From Betaproteobacteria bacterium (GTDB lineage: Bacteria > Pseudomonadota > Gammaproteobacteria > Burkholderiales > CAIKXV01): a stretch of 34,624 nucleotides of DNA. The stretch spans positions 1-34,624 of the forward strand of contig JAJTHE010000084.1 of NCBI GenBank assembly GCA_021298815.1, given 5' to 3'. The notes beneath the pieces were generated by a model, which did not search any database, was not told where the DNA came from, and saw only the letters and a program-made list of their open reading frames with translations. Each line of letters opens with the position of its first letter. Within the stretch, counting starts at the first letter, position 1. This document shows, in pieces, positions 21,401-29,298 of this stretch. The position numbers were made by a program, and so were the translations under genes.

Positions 21401-23742
21401 GCGTCCACCAGCATCCAGATGCGTGACGGCGGCAGCGGCAGGTCGGTCACCGACACGCCGAGCGGTGCCAGTGCCGCCGACACCGCGTTGGCGATCACGC
21501 CGCCGACCGGGATGATGCCGCCTTCGCCGGCACCCTTCGCGCCGAGCGGGTTGTGCGGCGATGGATGGCTCTCCAGCGCGACGATGCGGATCGTGGGAAA
21601 GCAGGTGGCCGTCGGCAGCAGGTAGTCGGCGAGCGAGCCGGTCTGCAGTTGTCCTTCGGCGTCGTAGGCCAGCCGTTCCAGGAACACGCCACCCAGGCCC
21701 TGCACGATCGCGCCGAGGGCCTGGCCTTCCAGCGTGCGCGGGTTGATGATCCGGCCGACATCCTCGACCGCGACATAGTCGATCACCTCGACCGCTCCGG
21801 TGCGCGGGTCGACGGCGACATGCGCGGCGTGGGCGCCGTAGCTGTAGGTGCGGTTGGTGCTGGAGAAGGTGCCGTGCGCGACCAGCCCGCCGTCCGCTGC
21901 ATGGTGGCGTGCAATCTCGGCCAGCGTGAGCGAGCGGCCATCGAATGCGACGATCCGGTCGCCGCCGGAGATCTCGAGGTCGGTGGTCGGGCAGCCCAGC
22001 ATCGCTGCCGCGGTGGACACGATCAGGTCCTGCAGGTGCTTCGCGGCGATCACGATCGCCGAGCCGCCCATCGCGGTACTGCGCGAGCTGTAGCTGCCGA
22101 AGCCTTCGCGCACGCTGGTGGTCGAGCCATGGAACACGCCGCGGATCGCGGTCAGCGGCAGGTCGAGGGCATCGGCGGCGACCTGGGCGAAGATGGTCTC
22201 GAGTCCCTGTCCGACCAGCGATGAGCCGGTATGGACCGCGATGCGTCCATCGGCCTCCAGCACCAGCCTTGCGCCCTCGCGTGGCCCTGCCGCACCACCC
22301 TCGATGTAGCAGCCGATGGCGATGCCATGCCGGCGGCCGTCGATGACCTGGCCGTTCAATGCGGACTTGCGCCTCCAGTCGAACACCGCGAGGCAGCGAT
22401 CGAGCGTTTCCGCGTAGTCGCCGCTGTCGGTGGCGGTACCCGACTTCCAGGGCAGCAGCGTCGGCAGTGCCCACGGCATCTCGTCGCGGCAAAGCAGGTT
22501 GCGCTGGCGGAACGCGACCCGGTCGATGCCCAGTTCACCCGCGACGATGTCGAACAGCCGCTCGCGGAAGAAGTCGGTCTCGAAGCGGCCGGGGCCGCGA
22601 TACGGGCCGGACGGCGTCTTGTTCGTCACGCGGACATCGACCGACAGCGCGACGTTCGGCACGCGGTACGGGCCGGTCGCGACCTGCACCAGGTTGCGCG
22701 ACTGGGCGAGGCCGGTGGTGCGCAGGTAGGCGCCGACGTCGGTGGCGGCGCGGCCGCGCAGCGCGAGCAGGCGGCCGTCGAGCGAGCAGGCGACCTCCAG
22801 TTCGCATTCGGCTTCGCGCGCATGGTTGGCCGCGATCAGGTTCTCGCGCCGGTCCTCGACCCACTTGACTGGACGGCCGCAACGCAGGGCTGCATACGGG
22901 ACGAGGAAGTCTTCCGGATAGAACTCGCCGCGCTGGCCGAACGCACCACCGGTGTCGCCTTCGATGAGGTCGATGCCGTCCTCGGGCAGGCCGAGCAGGG
23001 CGGCGAGGATGCGCCGGTTGGCGAACGGCATCTTCGCCGCGCCCGACACGATCAGCCTGCCGCCGTCGGCCTCGTGCCGGGCGAGCAGGCCGCGCGTCTC
23101 GATCGGTGCGGCGAAGTGGCGGTGCACCCGGAAGCGTTCCCGGCGCACGTAGGGCGCGGCCTCGAACAGTGCGTCGATGCCCTGCGCATCGCCGCGCACC
23201 GCGTCGAGGCGCACCACCCGGTTGCTGCCGGTCGTCTCGGCCAGCAGGACGCCGTCCTGTGCGTCCAGTCCGCCATCGACCACCGCCGGCAGCGCCTCGA
23301 TCTCGACCTCGATCGCCTCCAGCGCGTCCTCGGCAACCGCCTGCGTGTCGGCCACCACCACCGCCAGCGGCTCGCCGACGTAACGCACCCGGCGATCGGC
23401 GATCACCGGCTGCAGGAAGGGCTCGGCTTCCGGCAGCGGATCGAGCAGCATCGGGATGCGCGGCATCGCGCCGCGGCCGGGACCGTCGATCACGTCCTGC
23501 GCGGCGAACGCGTCGCGCACGCCCGGCATCCCCCGTGCCGCTGTCACGTCGACCCGCAGAAGCCAGCCATGTGCGACGGCGCTGCGCAGGATCACCGCAT
23601 GCAGTTGCCCGGGCAGGTGCAGGTCGTCGACGAACGCACCCTCGCCGCGCAGCAGTCGTCGATCCTCGACGCGATCGACGCCCTGGCCGATCAGCCTTGC
23701 CTGCGCGACGGTCGAACTGCCGAAGGGTGCCGGGTCGTTCAA
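21379..23742 (-). CDS. Molybdenum hydroxylase large subunit (xanthine dehydrogenase/CoxL-like, orphan)
   Basis: This encodes 787 aa. A TTG start at 23742 is preceded by AGGGAGG and an 8-base gap; no ATG or GTG is near the family's N-terminus ('ARLIGQGVDRVEDRRLLRGE'). Molybdopterin-site motifs are 'GGAFGQRG' (265-272), 'YRGPGRFE' (381-388) and 'GAKGAGEGG' with the catalytic Glu740. The 'YRGPGR' loop is the xanthine-dehydrogenase/form II type, not the CO-dehydrogenase 'AYRCSFR' loop. These enzymes hydroxylate heterocycles or aldehydes with water and pass electrons through FeS and FAD subunits. Neither a CoxS-like 2Fe-2S gene nor a CoxM-like FAD gene lies in the window, so electron transfer must use subunits encoded elsewhere or a novel partner. 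Confidence 0.88.
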   Translation of the reverse strand: MNDPAPFGSSTVAQARLIGQGVDRVEDRRLLRGEGAFVDDLHLPGQLHAVILRSAVAHGWLLRVDVTAARGMPGVRDAFAAQDVIDGPGRGAMPRIPMLLDPLPEAEPFLQPVIADRRVRYVGEPLAVVVADTQAVAEDALEAIEVEIEALPAVVDGGLDAQDGVLLAETTGSNRVVRLDAVRGDAQGIDALFEAAPYVRRERFRVHRHFAAPIETRGLLARHEADGGRLIVSGAAKMPFANRRILAALLGLPEDGIDLIEGDTGGAFGQRGEFYPEDFLVPYAALRCGRPVKWVEDRRENLIAANHAREAECELEVACSLDGRLLALRGRAATDVGAYLRTTGLAQSRNLVQVATGPYRVPNVALSVDVRVTNKTPSGPYRGPGRFETDFFRERLFDIVAGELGIDRVAFRQRNLLCRDEMPWALPTLLPWKSGTATDSGDYAETLDRCLAVFDWRRKSALNGQVIDGRRHGIAIGCYIEGGAAGPREGARLVLEADGRIAVHTGSSLVGQGLETIFAQVAADALDLPLTAIRGVFHGSTTSVREGFGSYSSRSTAMGGSAIVIAAKHLQDLIVSTAAAMLGCPTTDLEISGGDRIVAFDGRSLTLAEIARHHAADGGLVAHGTFSSTNRTYSYGAHAAHVAVDPRTGAVEVIDYVAVEDVGRIINPRTLEGQALGAIVQGLGGVFLERLAYDAEGQLQTGSLADYLLPTATCFPTIRIVALESHPSPHNPLGAKGAGEGGIIPVGGVIANAVSAALAPLGVSVTDLPLPPSRIWMLVDACRPRSR

Positions 23743-23864
23743 CTGCGATGCCTCCCTGTGTTGCGCCGAGTATGCCAGCGGCAGCCGCTCCCTCCCGGGC
23801 CTGCCTTGACATTGCCGGGACGCTCGGTCAGCCTCGCAGCGGTGTCCGCGAGGGGAAGAAGCAC

Positions 23865-25121
23865 ATGGCAACGATGAAGAAGAAGCCGGCCGAACCACGA
23901 GAGCCGCACATGCAGCGGATGGAAGACCAGCGCTGGCTGGTCGACTCCACGATCCGCTCGGTCGGCATCGAATGGGACCAGCCGCGGCTGAACAGCTACG
24001 CCACGGCCTGCGGGCAGCAGGCCTCGGGCGACATCGCCGCGGTGCGCGCGCGGGTGCAGAAATACAGCGACATCAACCCGGCCTTCGAGGGCGTGGCGCG
24101 CCGGCGCGAGGCGGTGGCGAAGAAGGCCGAGGCCGAGGGCCATGCCGTGACCGCGCGCGACAACTACTTCATCGCCTCGGTGTTCTGGGCGGCCTCGCAG
24201 TGGACGTTGCTCTCCAACGACGCCCACAACCTGGCGAATAACGCGCGCAAGCGCGCATGCTTCGATGCGTATGCGAAGCATGCCGACCATCGGGTCGAGG
24301 CGGCCTGGGTGCCGCTGCCCGGCGGCGGGAAACTGCCGGGCTGGTTCCACCTGCCGTACGGCTACAGCGGCGGCAAGGTGCCGGCGATCGTGTCGATCCC
24401 GGGCATGGACGGCTTCAAGGAGGCGAACATCGCGCTCGCCGGCGATCGCTGGCTGTCGCGCGGCATCGCGGTGCTGGTGATCGAGGGCCCGGGCCAGTAC
24501 GAGGCGGTGCTCGGTGGCGTGCCGTTCAGCATGGATGCATGGAAGGCGACCGGCAAGGCGGCCTACGAGTGGCTGAAGGCGCGCAGGGAAGTCGACGCGA
24601 AGCGCGTCGGCATCATCGGCAACAGCTTCGGCTCGTTCTTCGCGACGCTCGCCGCCGCCTGGGAGCCGCGCTACCGTGCCGCCGCGATCAACGCGATCTG
24701 CCTGGAGCCGGCCGGCGAGACCATCTTCCAGAAGGCGTCGCCGACGTTCAAGCACCGCTTCATGTACATGTCCGGCTTCACCGACGAGGCGCGCTTCGAC
24801 CGGATGCGCAAGGGCATGGTCCTGGCGCCGCATGCGAAGCGCATCCGCATGCCGTTCCTCTGCGTGGCCGGCGAACGCGACGAGCTGTGCCCGGTGGAAT
24901 GGGCGTACCGCACGCTGGATGCGATGCGCGGCCCGACGCATCTGATGGTGTACCAGGAGTCGCGCCACTCGGTGGGCAACGTGCCCTCCACCGTGCTCGG
25001 CCCCAACCCGCCGTCGATGAGCGCCGACTGGATGCTCGATCGCCTGAACGGTCTCCCCTTCGAATCCGCCCGCCTGTTCGTCGAAGCGAACGGCAATGTC
25101 GTCACGAGGAACCAGCCATGA
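23865..25121 (+). CDS. Alpha/beta hydrolase of the FrsA/DHPON-hydrolase-like type
   Basis: This encodes 418 aa from ATG 23865, with AGGGGAAG upstream. An N-terminal helical region (1-145) comes before the core domain, and the catalytic triad is visible: nucleophile S254 in 'GNSFGS', D339 in 'GERDELCP' and H368 in 'SRHSVG'. The oxyanion segment is 'IPGMDGFKEAN'. A helical cap plus this order is typical of the family that includes the C-C bond hydrolase for 2,6-dihydroxypseudooxynicotine and DUF1100/FrsA-like esterases. Whether it cleaves an ester or a C-C bond cannot be told. It overlaps the following Bug receptor by ATGA, so the receptor likely brings in its substrate or a precursor. Confidence 0.88.
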   Translation: MATMKKKPAEPREPHMQRMEDQRWLVDSTIRSVGIEWDQPRLNSYATACGQQASGDIAAVRARVQKYSDINPAFEGVARRREAVAKKAEAEGHAVTARDNYFIASVFWAASQWTLLSNDAHNLANNARKRACFDAYAKHADHRVEAAWVPLPGGGKLPGWFHLPYGYSGGKVPAIVSIPGMDGFKEANIALAGDRWLSRGIAVLVIEGPGQYEAVLGGVPFSMDAWKATGKAAYEWLKARREVDAKRVGIIGNSFGSFFATLAAAWEPRYRAAAINAICLEPAGETIFQKASPTFKHRFMYMSGFTDEARFDRMRKGMVLAPHAKRIRMPFLCVAGERDELCPVEWAYRTLDAMRGPTHLMVYQESRHSVGNVPSTVLGPNPPSMSADWMLDRLNGLPFESARLFVEANGNVVTRNQP

Positions 25122-26146
25122 ATCGAGGAACGATCCCCCGCTCGCTGCTCGGCACCGTGTTCGCCACGGCGTTCGCCGCGTTGTCAGGCGCCGCGATGCT
25201 GACCGCCGCCAGCGAGAGCGTGGCGCAGCCCGCGCAGTCTTCCTATCCGGCCCGGCCGGTGCGCATCATCGTCACCTTCTCCGCCGGCGGGGCGGCCGAC
25301 TTCACCGCGCGCGTGGTCGGCGAGCGGCTGAGCGAGCTCTGGAAGCAGCCGGTGGTGGTCGAGAACCGCATCGGTGCCGGCGGCAACATCGGCGTCGAGG
25401 CGGTGGTGCGGGCGACGCCCGATGGCCACACGCTGCTGCTCGCCTCCTCGGCGCAGCCGATCAACGTCGCGCTGTATCCGAAGCTGTCGTTCGACCTGTT
25501 CAAGGACCTCGTGCCGGTGGCGCTGGTCACGGTGTCGCCGATGGCGCTGGCGGTCAACCCGAAGGTGAAGGAGACCGACCTGCGTTCGTTCACCGCGAAC
25601 ATGCGCGCCAACCCGGGCAAGCTGTCCTATGCCACCTGCGGCGTCGCCACCTCGCACCATTTCGCGTTCGAGCTGTACAAGATCCAGGCCAAGCTGTCTG
25701 CGCTGCACATCCCGTACCGCGGGTGCGCGGCGGCGGTGGCCGATGCGGTGGGCGGTCAGGTCGAGACCGTGATGTCGTCGCTGAACACGCTGCTGCCGCA
25801 CCAGGCGGCGGGGCGGCTGAGGGTGCTGGCGATCACCGCGCGCGACCGCTCGGCGTCGGCGCCGGACGTACCCACGTTCCGCGAGTCGGGCGTGCCGGAA
25901 CTGAAGGACTACGCCAGCAGCGTCTACTACGGCTTCATGGTGCCGACAGGGACGCCGGCCGACATCGTGTCGAAGATCGAGGGCGACCTGCGCAAGGTGA
26001 TGGCGCTGCCCGAGGTGGCGAAGCGCGTCTCCGGCGGCGGCATGGAGGTCGCGTTCGTCAACGGCAAGGAGATGGGTGCGCTGCTGCGTGCCGATGTCGA
26101 GCAGCTGCGCAGGATCGTCGAGGTCGCGGGCATCAAGCCCGAGTGA
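25118..26146 (+). CDS. Bug/TctC-family periplasmic solute receptor (copy 5, two cysteines)
   Basis: This encodes 342 aa. The signal (MNRGTIPRSLLGTVFATAFA then ALSGAAMLTAASESVA) is longer than in the other copies and is followed by QPAQSSYPARPVRI. Core motifs are 'YPARPVRIIVTFSAGGAADF', 'VVVENRIGAGGNIGVEAVVR' and 'ATPDGHTLLLASSAQPINVA'. Two cysteines, C174 in 'YATCGVATSHH' and C203 in 'YRGCAAAV', replace residues that are usually Gly, Ser or Ala in these two ligand-pocket loops, and may form a periplasmic disulfide. The stop TGA at 26144-26146 lies near a hairpin at 26154. The ATG overlaps the hydrolase stop, so the two are coupled. No transporter genes adjoin. Confidence 0.92.
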   Translation: MNRGTIPRSLLGTVFATAFAALSGAAMLTAASESVAQPAQSSYPARPVRIIVTFSAGGAADFTARVVGERLSELWKQPVVVENRIGAGGNIGVEAVVRATPDGHTLLLASSAQPINVALYPKLSFDLFKDLVPVALVTVSPMALAVNPKVKETDLRSFTANMRANPGKLSYATCGVATSHHFAFELYKIQAKLSALHIPYRGCAAAVADAVGGQVETVMSSLNTLLPHQAAGRLRVLAITARDRSASAPDVPTFRESGVPELKDYASSVYYGFMVPTGTPADIVSKIEGDLRKVMALPEVAKRVSGGGMEVAFVNGKEMGALLRADVEQLRRIVEVAGIKPE

Positions 26147-26153
26147 CCGGCAT

Positions 26154-26177
26154 GCCCGGGTTCAGTCGAACCCGGGC
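26154..26177. terminator. Bidirectional hairpin between receptor and convergent amidase
   Basis: GCCCGGGTTC (26154-26163) pairs perfectly with GAACCCGGGC (26168-26177) around the 4-base loop AGTC. It starts 7 bases after the receptor stop and overlaps the amidase stop codon (26162-26164). No T-run follows on either strand, so it may act as a stabiliser or a weak factor-independent terminator in both directions. Confidence 0.6.
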
Positions 26178-27646
26178 GGTGGCGTGAAGCCGCGGTGCGT
26201 CGCTTCCAGCAGGCGGGCGAGGGCGATGCAGCGCAGGTCGGCGTACTCCGGGCCGATGACCTGCAGGCCGATCGGTAGCCGGGACGCCAGCCCGGTCGAC
26301 TGGCCTGTCGACCATCCCGCCGGCATCGTCGTCGACGGCAGGTTCGCCGCGGAAGCCAGGCCGATCCAGAAGTAGGTATCCGCCATCGGCCGCCGGATTC
26401 CGTCCACCTCGAGTGTGTGCATCGGCTTCGGCAGGTCGCGGATATGCGGGAAGGCCGGCGTCGGCGACACCGGCGCGATCAGTGCATGGTGGCGGGTGAA
26501 GAACAGCTCCCAGGCATCGCGCAATCGTTGCCGCTCGGCATTGCGCTCCAGCCATTCGCGATGCGACTGGGTCAGGCCGCGCAGCATCAGGGCTTCGTAG
26601 CCGCGGTCGTCGGGTTCCAGTGCTGCGGCGGCGGGCGCCAGTGCAGCGATCGATGCCCGGTCGCGTCGGAACGACGTCGAGCCGCGGGCGAGCGCCAGGA
26701 ACAGTTCGTAGTACGCAGGCGAGGGTATCGGCAGTGGCGGATCGACCACGACCGTCGCGCCGAGGTCCTGCAGCCGCGCGGCGACCTCGCGCGCGGTGCG
26801 CGCCGTGTCGGCATCGACCGGGAAGTCGGCATCGCCGGTGATCACCGCGATCGTGCATTCGCCGGGCGGCGGCAGGTCGGCGGCGGGCAACGCCATCCTC
26901 CAGGCGCGCGCCGCCGTTCCGTCCACGCCGGCGAACAGCTGCATCGCCAGCGCGAGGTCTTCCGCAGTGCGGGCGAGTGGCCCGACCACGTTCACGTCGT
27001 CGGCCGGCAGCCCGGGTTCCAGCGCATGCCCGCGCACCGGCACCACGCCCCAGGTCGGCTTGTGTCCATGCACGCCGCAGAAATGCGCCGGCATCCGGAT
27101 CGAGCCGCTGTTGTCGCTGCCCACCTCCAGCGCGCTGAAGCCGACGGCGAGCGCGGTCGCCGAGCCGCCGGAGGATCCGCCGGGCGAGCGCGCGGAATCC
27201 CATGGATTGACGGTGGCGCCATAGGCGTCGTTGAACGTCTGCCAGTCGGCGAGGTCGATCGGTACGTTGGTCTTGCCGAGCACGATCGCACCGGCCGCGA
27301 CCAGCCGCTCGACGACCGCTGCATCGGCGGCGGCCCGGTGCCCGAGCCGTGAAGGCCGGCCGAAGGTGGACGGCGTGCCGGTCCAGTCGAAGCATTCCTT
27401 GATCGTCACCGGCACGCCATGCAGCGGCCCGGTCGCGGCACCTGCGCGCAACGCGGCATCGGCAGCGTCCGCCTGCGCGAGCGCCTCGGCGCCACGCAGC
27501 AGCACGACCGCATTCAACGCCGGATTGAAGCGCGCGATGCGGTCCAGGCAGTGCGCGACCAGCGTCCGCGAGGACAGTTCGCCGCGGCGGATGCGTCGGG
27601 CGAGTTCGGCGGCGCCGAGGTGGTGGAGGGCGGGGGCGGGGTTCAG
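26162..27646 (-). CDS. Amidase-signature-family hydrolase with uncertain start
   Basis: The C-terminal 451 codons are clear from a TTG at 27517. Amidase signature residues lie in 'HGVPVTIKECFDWTG' (Lys), 'SPGGSSGGSATA' (cis-Ser) and 'EVGSDNSGSIRMPAHFCG' (nucleophile Ser), so the Ser-cis-Ser-Lys triad is intact. These enzymes hydrolyse amides to acid and ammonia in the cytosol. Homology-like sequence continues 43 codons upstream of the TTG ('HHLGAAELARRIRRGELSSR', then 'RIARFNP'), as expected for an amidase N-terminus, but no ATG, GTG or TTG exists there before the in-frame TAA. I mark CTG 27646 as a possible initiator. If TTG 27517 is used, the N-terminal helix is lost. The gene converges with the receptor at 26146. 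Confidence 0.75.
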   Translation of the reverse strand: MNPAPALHHLGAAELARRIRRGELSSRTLVAHCLDRIARFNPALNAVVLLRGAEALAQADAADAALRAGAATGPLHGVPVTIKECFDWTGTPSTFGRPSRLGHRAAADAAVVERLVAAGAIVLGKTNVPIDLADWQTFNDAYGATVNPWDSARSPGGSSGGSATALAVGFSALEVGSDNSGSIRMPAHFCGVHGHKPTWGVVPVRGHALEPGLPADDVNVVGPLARTAEDLALAMQLFAGVDGTAARAWRMALPAADLPPPGECTIAVITGDADFPVDADTARTAREVAARLQDLGATVVVDPPLPIPSPAYYELFLALARGSTSFRRDRASIAALAPAAAALEPDDRGYEALMLRGLTQSHREWLERNAERQRLRDAWELFFTRHHALIAPVSPTPAFPHIRDLPKPMHTLEVDGIRRPMADTYFWIGLASAANLPSTTMPAGWSTGQSTGLASRLPIGLQVIGPEYADLRCIALARLLEATHRGFTPPPGFD

Positions 27647-27798
27647 GAGAGATGTCCGTGGATCGTGGGCCGGCAGGGGCGGGTGCAGGGCAGGCGCAGG
27701 GCAGGGAATCCCCGCCTTTTACCCGCTTTCGCGCTGCGCTGCGACGCCAGGACGGCGCCAACATCCCCCACGAGCTGCGCAAGCATCCCACCGGCGCA

Positions 27799-27833
27799 TT
27801 GAAACGAGCATCATTTGATGATATGATTGATGC
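27799..27833 (+). promoter_or_regulatory. vapBC promoter and operator
   Basis: TTGAAA (27799-27804) and TATGAT (27822-27827) have an ideal 17-base spacer. GCATCA (27808-27813) and TGATGC (27828-27833) form an inverted repeat with a 14-base spacer bracketing the -10 region, and ATCAT-TTG-ATGAT is nested inside. This is a natural VapB/VapC autoregulation site. The vapB ATG is at 27864. Confidence 0.7.
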
Positions 27834-27863
27834 ATGAAAACCATGCCGTGACGGAGAGCATCC

Positions 27864-28064
27864 ATGCGTACGACGATCAACATAGACGACGACCTGCTGG
27901 AGCGAGCGGCCCATCTGATGGGTCCGATCGATCGCACGGCCCTGGTGCGGGAGGCGTTCAAGGCGCTGATCGAGCGCGAGAGTGGCCGCCGCCTTGCAAG
28001 GCTGGGTGGCAGCCAGCCAGGGCTGGAAGCCCCGCGCCGACGCCGGATCGCAGCGCCGAATTGA
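27864..28064 (+). CDS. vapB: VapB-family antitoxin
   Basis: This encodes 66 aa: MRTTINIDDDLLERAAHLMG then DRTALVREAFKALIERESGR. The first 50 residues match the short VapB/DUF2191 ribbon-helix-helix type: a 'RTTINIDDDLL' strand then two helices with 'R-T-A-L-V-R-E-A-F-K-A-L-I-E-R-E-S'. The disordered basic C-terminal tail should bind the toxin. GGAGAGC precedes the ATG. Its TGA overlaps the TTG start of vapC (TTGA), so translation is coupled. Repression of the operator at 27808-27833 is expected from the family. Confidence 0.88.
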   Translation: MRTTINIDDDLLERAAHLMGPIDRTALVREAFKALIERESGRRLARLGGSQPGLEAPRRRRIAAPN

Positions 28065-28429
28065 TCCTCGCGGACACGTCCGTCTGGTTGAATCATTTCA
28101 GGCGCGGCGATGCCCTGCTTGCGGAACGGCTGGAGCGCGGCGAGATCCTGATGCACCCGCTCCTGCTGGGAGAACTTGCGCTCGGCCAGCTCGAGGACCG
28201 GGCGTCACTGCTTTCGCTGCTGGCCGACATGCCGATGGCGGTGGTCGCGGAGCCTGCCGAAGTCCTGCTGTTCATCGAGCGGCACCGCCTGTCCTGCACC
28301 GGGCTCGGCTATGTCGACGTCGCCCTGCTGGTGTCGGTCGTGCTCAGTTCGCATGTAACGCTCTGGACGCGCGACAGGCCCCTGCAGGCGGCCTGCGAGC
28401 GCCTCGGGTGCTCGGCTCCGCTGGCCTGA
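28061..28429 (+). CDS. vapC: VapC-family PIN-domain ribonuclease toxin
   Basis: This encodes 122 aa from TTG 28061. The PIN acidic residues are visible: D5 in 'ILADTSVWLNHF', E38 in 'HPLLLGELALG', Asp in 'LGYVDVALL' and Asp in 'TLWTRDRPLQ'. This four-acid set binds Mg or Mn and cleaves RNA, often tRNA, in known VapC proteins. 'SVWLNHFRRGD' is the family's usual first helix. The frame runs far upstream, but the TTG fits the antitoxin overlap and the D5 position. The gene appears complete, and a strong hairpin follows its stop. Confidence 0.9.
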   Translation: MILADTSVWLNHFRRGDALLAERLERGEILMHPLLLGELALGQLEDRASLLSLLADMPMAVVAEPAEVLLFIERHRLSCTGLGYVDVALLVSVVLSSHVTLWTRDRPLQAACERLGCSAPLA

Positions 28430-28473
28430 CCGCCAGGCCTTGCCCGCATCGTTGCAGCGACGGGGCCTGGCGG
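28430..28473. terminator. Strong hairpin between vapC and convergent hydrolase
   Basis: CCGCCAGGCC (28430-28439) pairs perfectly with GGCCTGGCGG (28464-28473), 10 base pairs enclosing 24 bases that can pair further (TCG with CGA). It begins directly after the vapC stop and lies 8 bases before the stop of the minus-strand hydrolase (28482). It could end transcripts from both sides; no T-run is visible. Confidence 0.55.
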
Positions 28474-28481
28474 GTTGGCGT

Positions 28482-29270
28482 TCAGCCCTGCGCCGCCAGG
28501 AAGTCCAGCACCACCTTCGCCGTCGCATCCGGATCGGTACCGGCGGAGTGGTAGCCGTCGATCGGGATGATCTCCAGCCTCGAGCCGGGGATGGTCTCCT
28601 GCCAGCGCGACATCGTCGCGCGGTCCTTGCCGGGGGCGTTGGTGCCGATCACCAGCGTCGGGCACTGGATGCGCCTGATGTCCTCGCGGATGTCGATCGC
28701 GCCGACCCAGCGCAGGTAGGCCTTGGCGGTGGACAGCGCGGTGGCGCCCATCATGTCCACCCACCAGTCGATGCCGCGCTCGGGCATCCGGCTGCCCAGC
28801 CGGTTGCGCATGGTCTTGCGCGCCCAGCTGCGCATGCCGTGCTGTTCCATGTGTTCGATCCAGCCTGCCCCGTTGGGCGGGGTGACGATCGAGCTGGCCA
28901 GCGTGAGCGTCTTCACCAGGTCGGGCCGGTTCGCGGCCAGCATCGCGCTGCTGATGCCGCCGCTCTTGCCGCCGACCACGTGCACCGGTCCGCCACCGGC
29001 GACATGGTTGACGATGCGCACCAGGTCGTCGACGAACAGCTCGGTCGACAGCGGGAAGTCCTCCGCCACCGGGCCCGAGCGGCCGAAGCCGCGCTGGTCG
29101 ATGCGGATCATCCGGTAGCGGCGCGAGACATGCGGCACCCAGGCGCGCCATGCGTCGAGGTTCTCGGTGAAGCCGTGCACGAACAGCACCGTCCCGGGCG
29201 CAGTCCAGGCATCGGTGTAGTCGTCGATCTCGTAGTAGAGCTTCGCGTCGGGCAGTTCGAGGTAGGGCAT
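28482..29270 (-). CDS. Alpha/beta hydrolase (esterase/lactonase-like)
   Basis: The 262-aa product begins MPYLELPDAKLYYEIDDYTD. Core elements are 'VLFVHGFTENLDAWRAWVPH' (oxyanion HG), 'IRIDQRGFGRSGP', nucleophile S103 in 'VVGGKSGGISS', 'CPTLVIGTN' and the late His in 'IDGYHSAGTDPD'. The nucleophile elbow reads G-K-S-G-G, a normal G-x-S-x-G pattern. The acid residue is less clear: the usual Asp after the sixth strand ('GTNAPGKDR') is displaced. Family members include esterases, lactonases and haloperoxidase-like enzymes. The gene follows two Bug receptors on the same strand (28-base gap to the nearer), consistent with hydrolysis of an imported ester or lactone. Confidence 0.87.
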   Translation of the reverse strand: MPYLELPDAKLYYEIDDYTDAWTAPGTVLFVHGFTENLDAWRAWVPHVSRRYRMIRIDQRGFGRSGPVAEDFPLSTELFVDDLVRIVNHVAGGGPVHVVGGKSGGISSAMLAANRPDLVKTLTLASSIVTPPNGAGWIEHMEQHGMRSWARKTMRNRLGSRMPERGIDWWVDMMGATALSTAKAYLRWVGAIDIREDIRRIQCPTLVIGTNAPGKDRATMSRWQETIPGSRLEIIPIDGYHSAGTDPDATAKVVLDFLAAQG

Positions 29271-29298
29271 GGGCGGGGTCCAGGGGTTCCGGTTCGTT

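Noticed and set aside
27685..27708. GCAGGGCAGG-type tandem repeat before vapB
   Set aside because: Two short GC-rich copies in a high-GC intergenic region, with no further units; likely chance.
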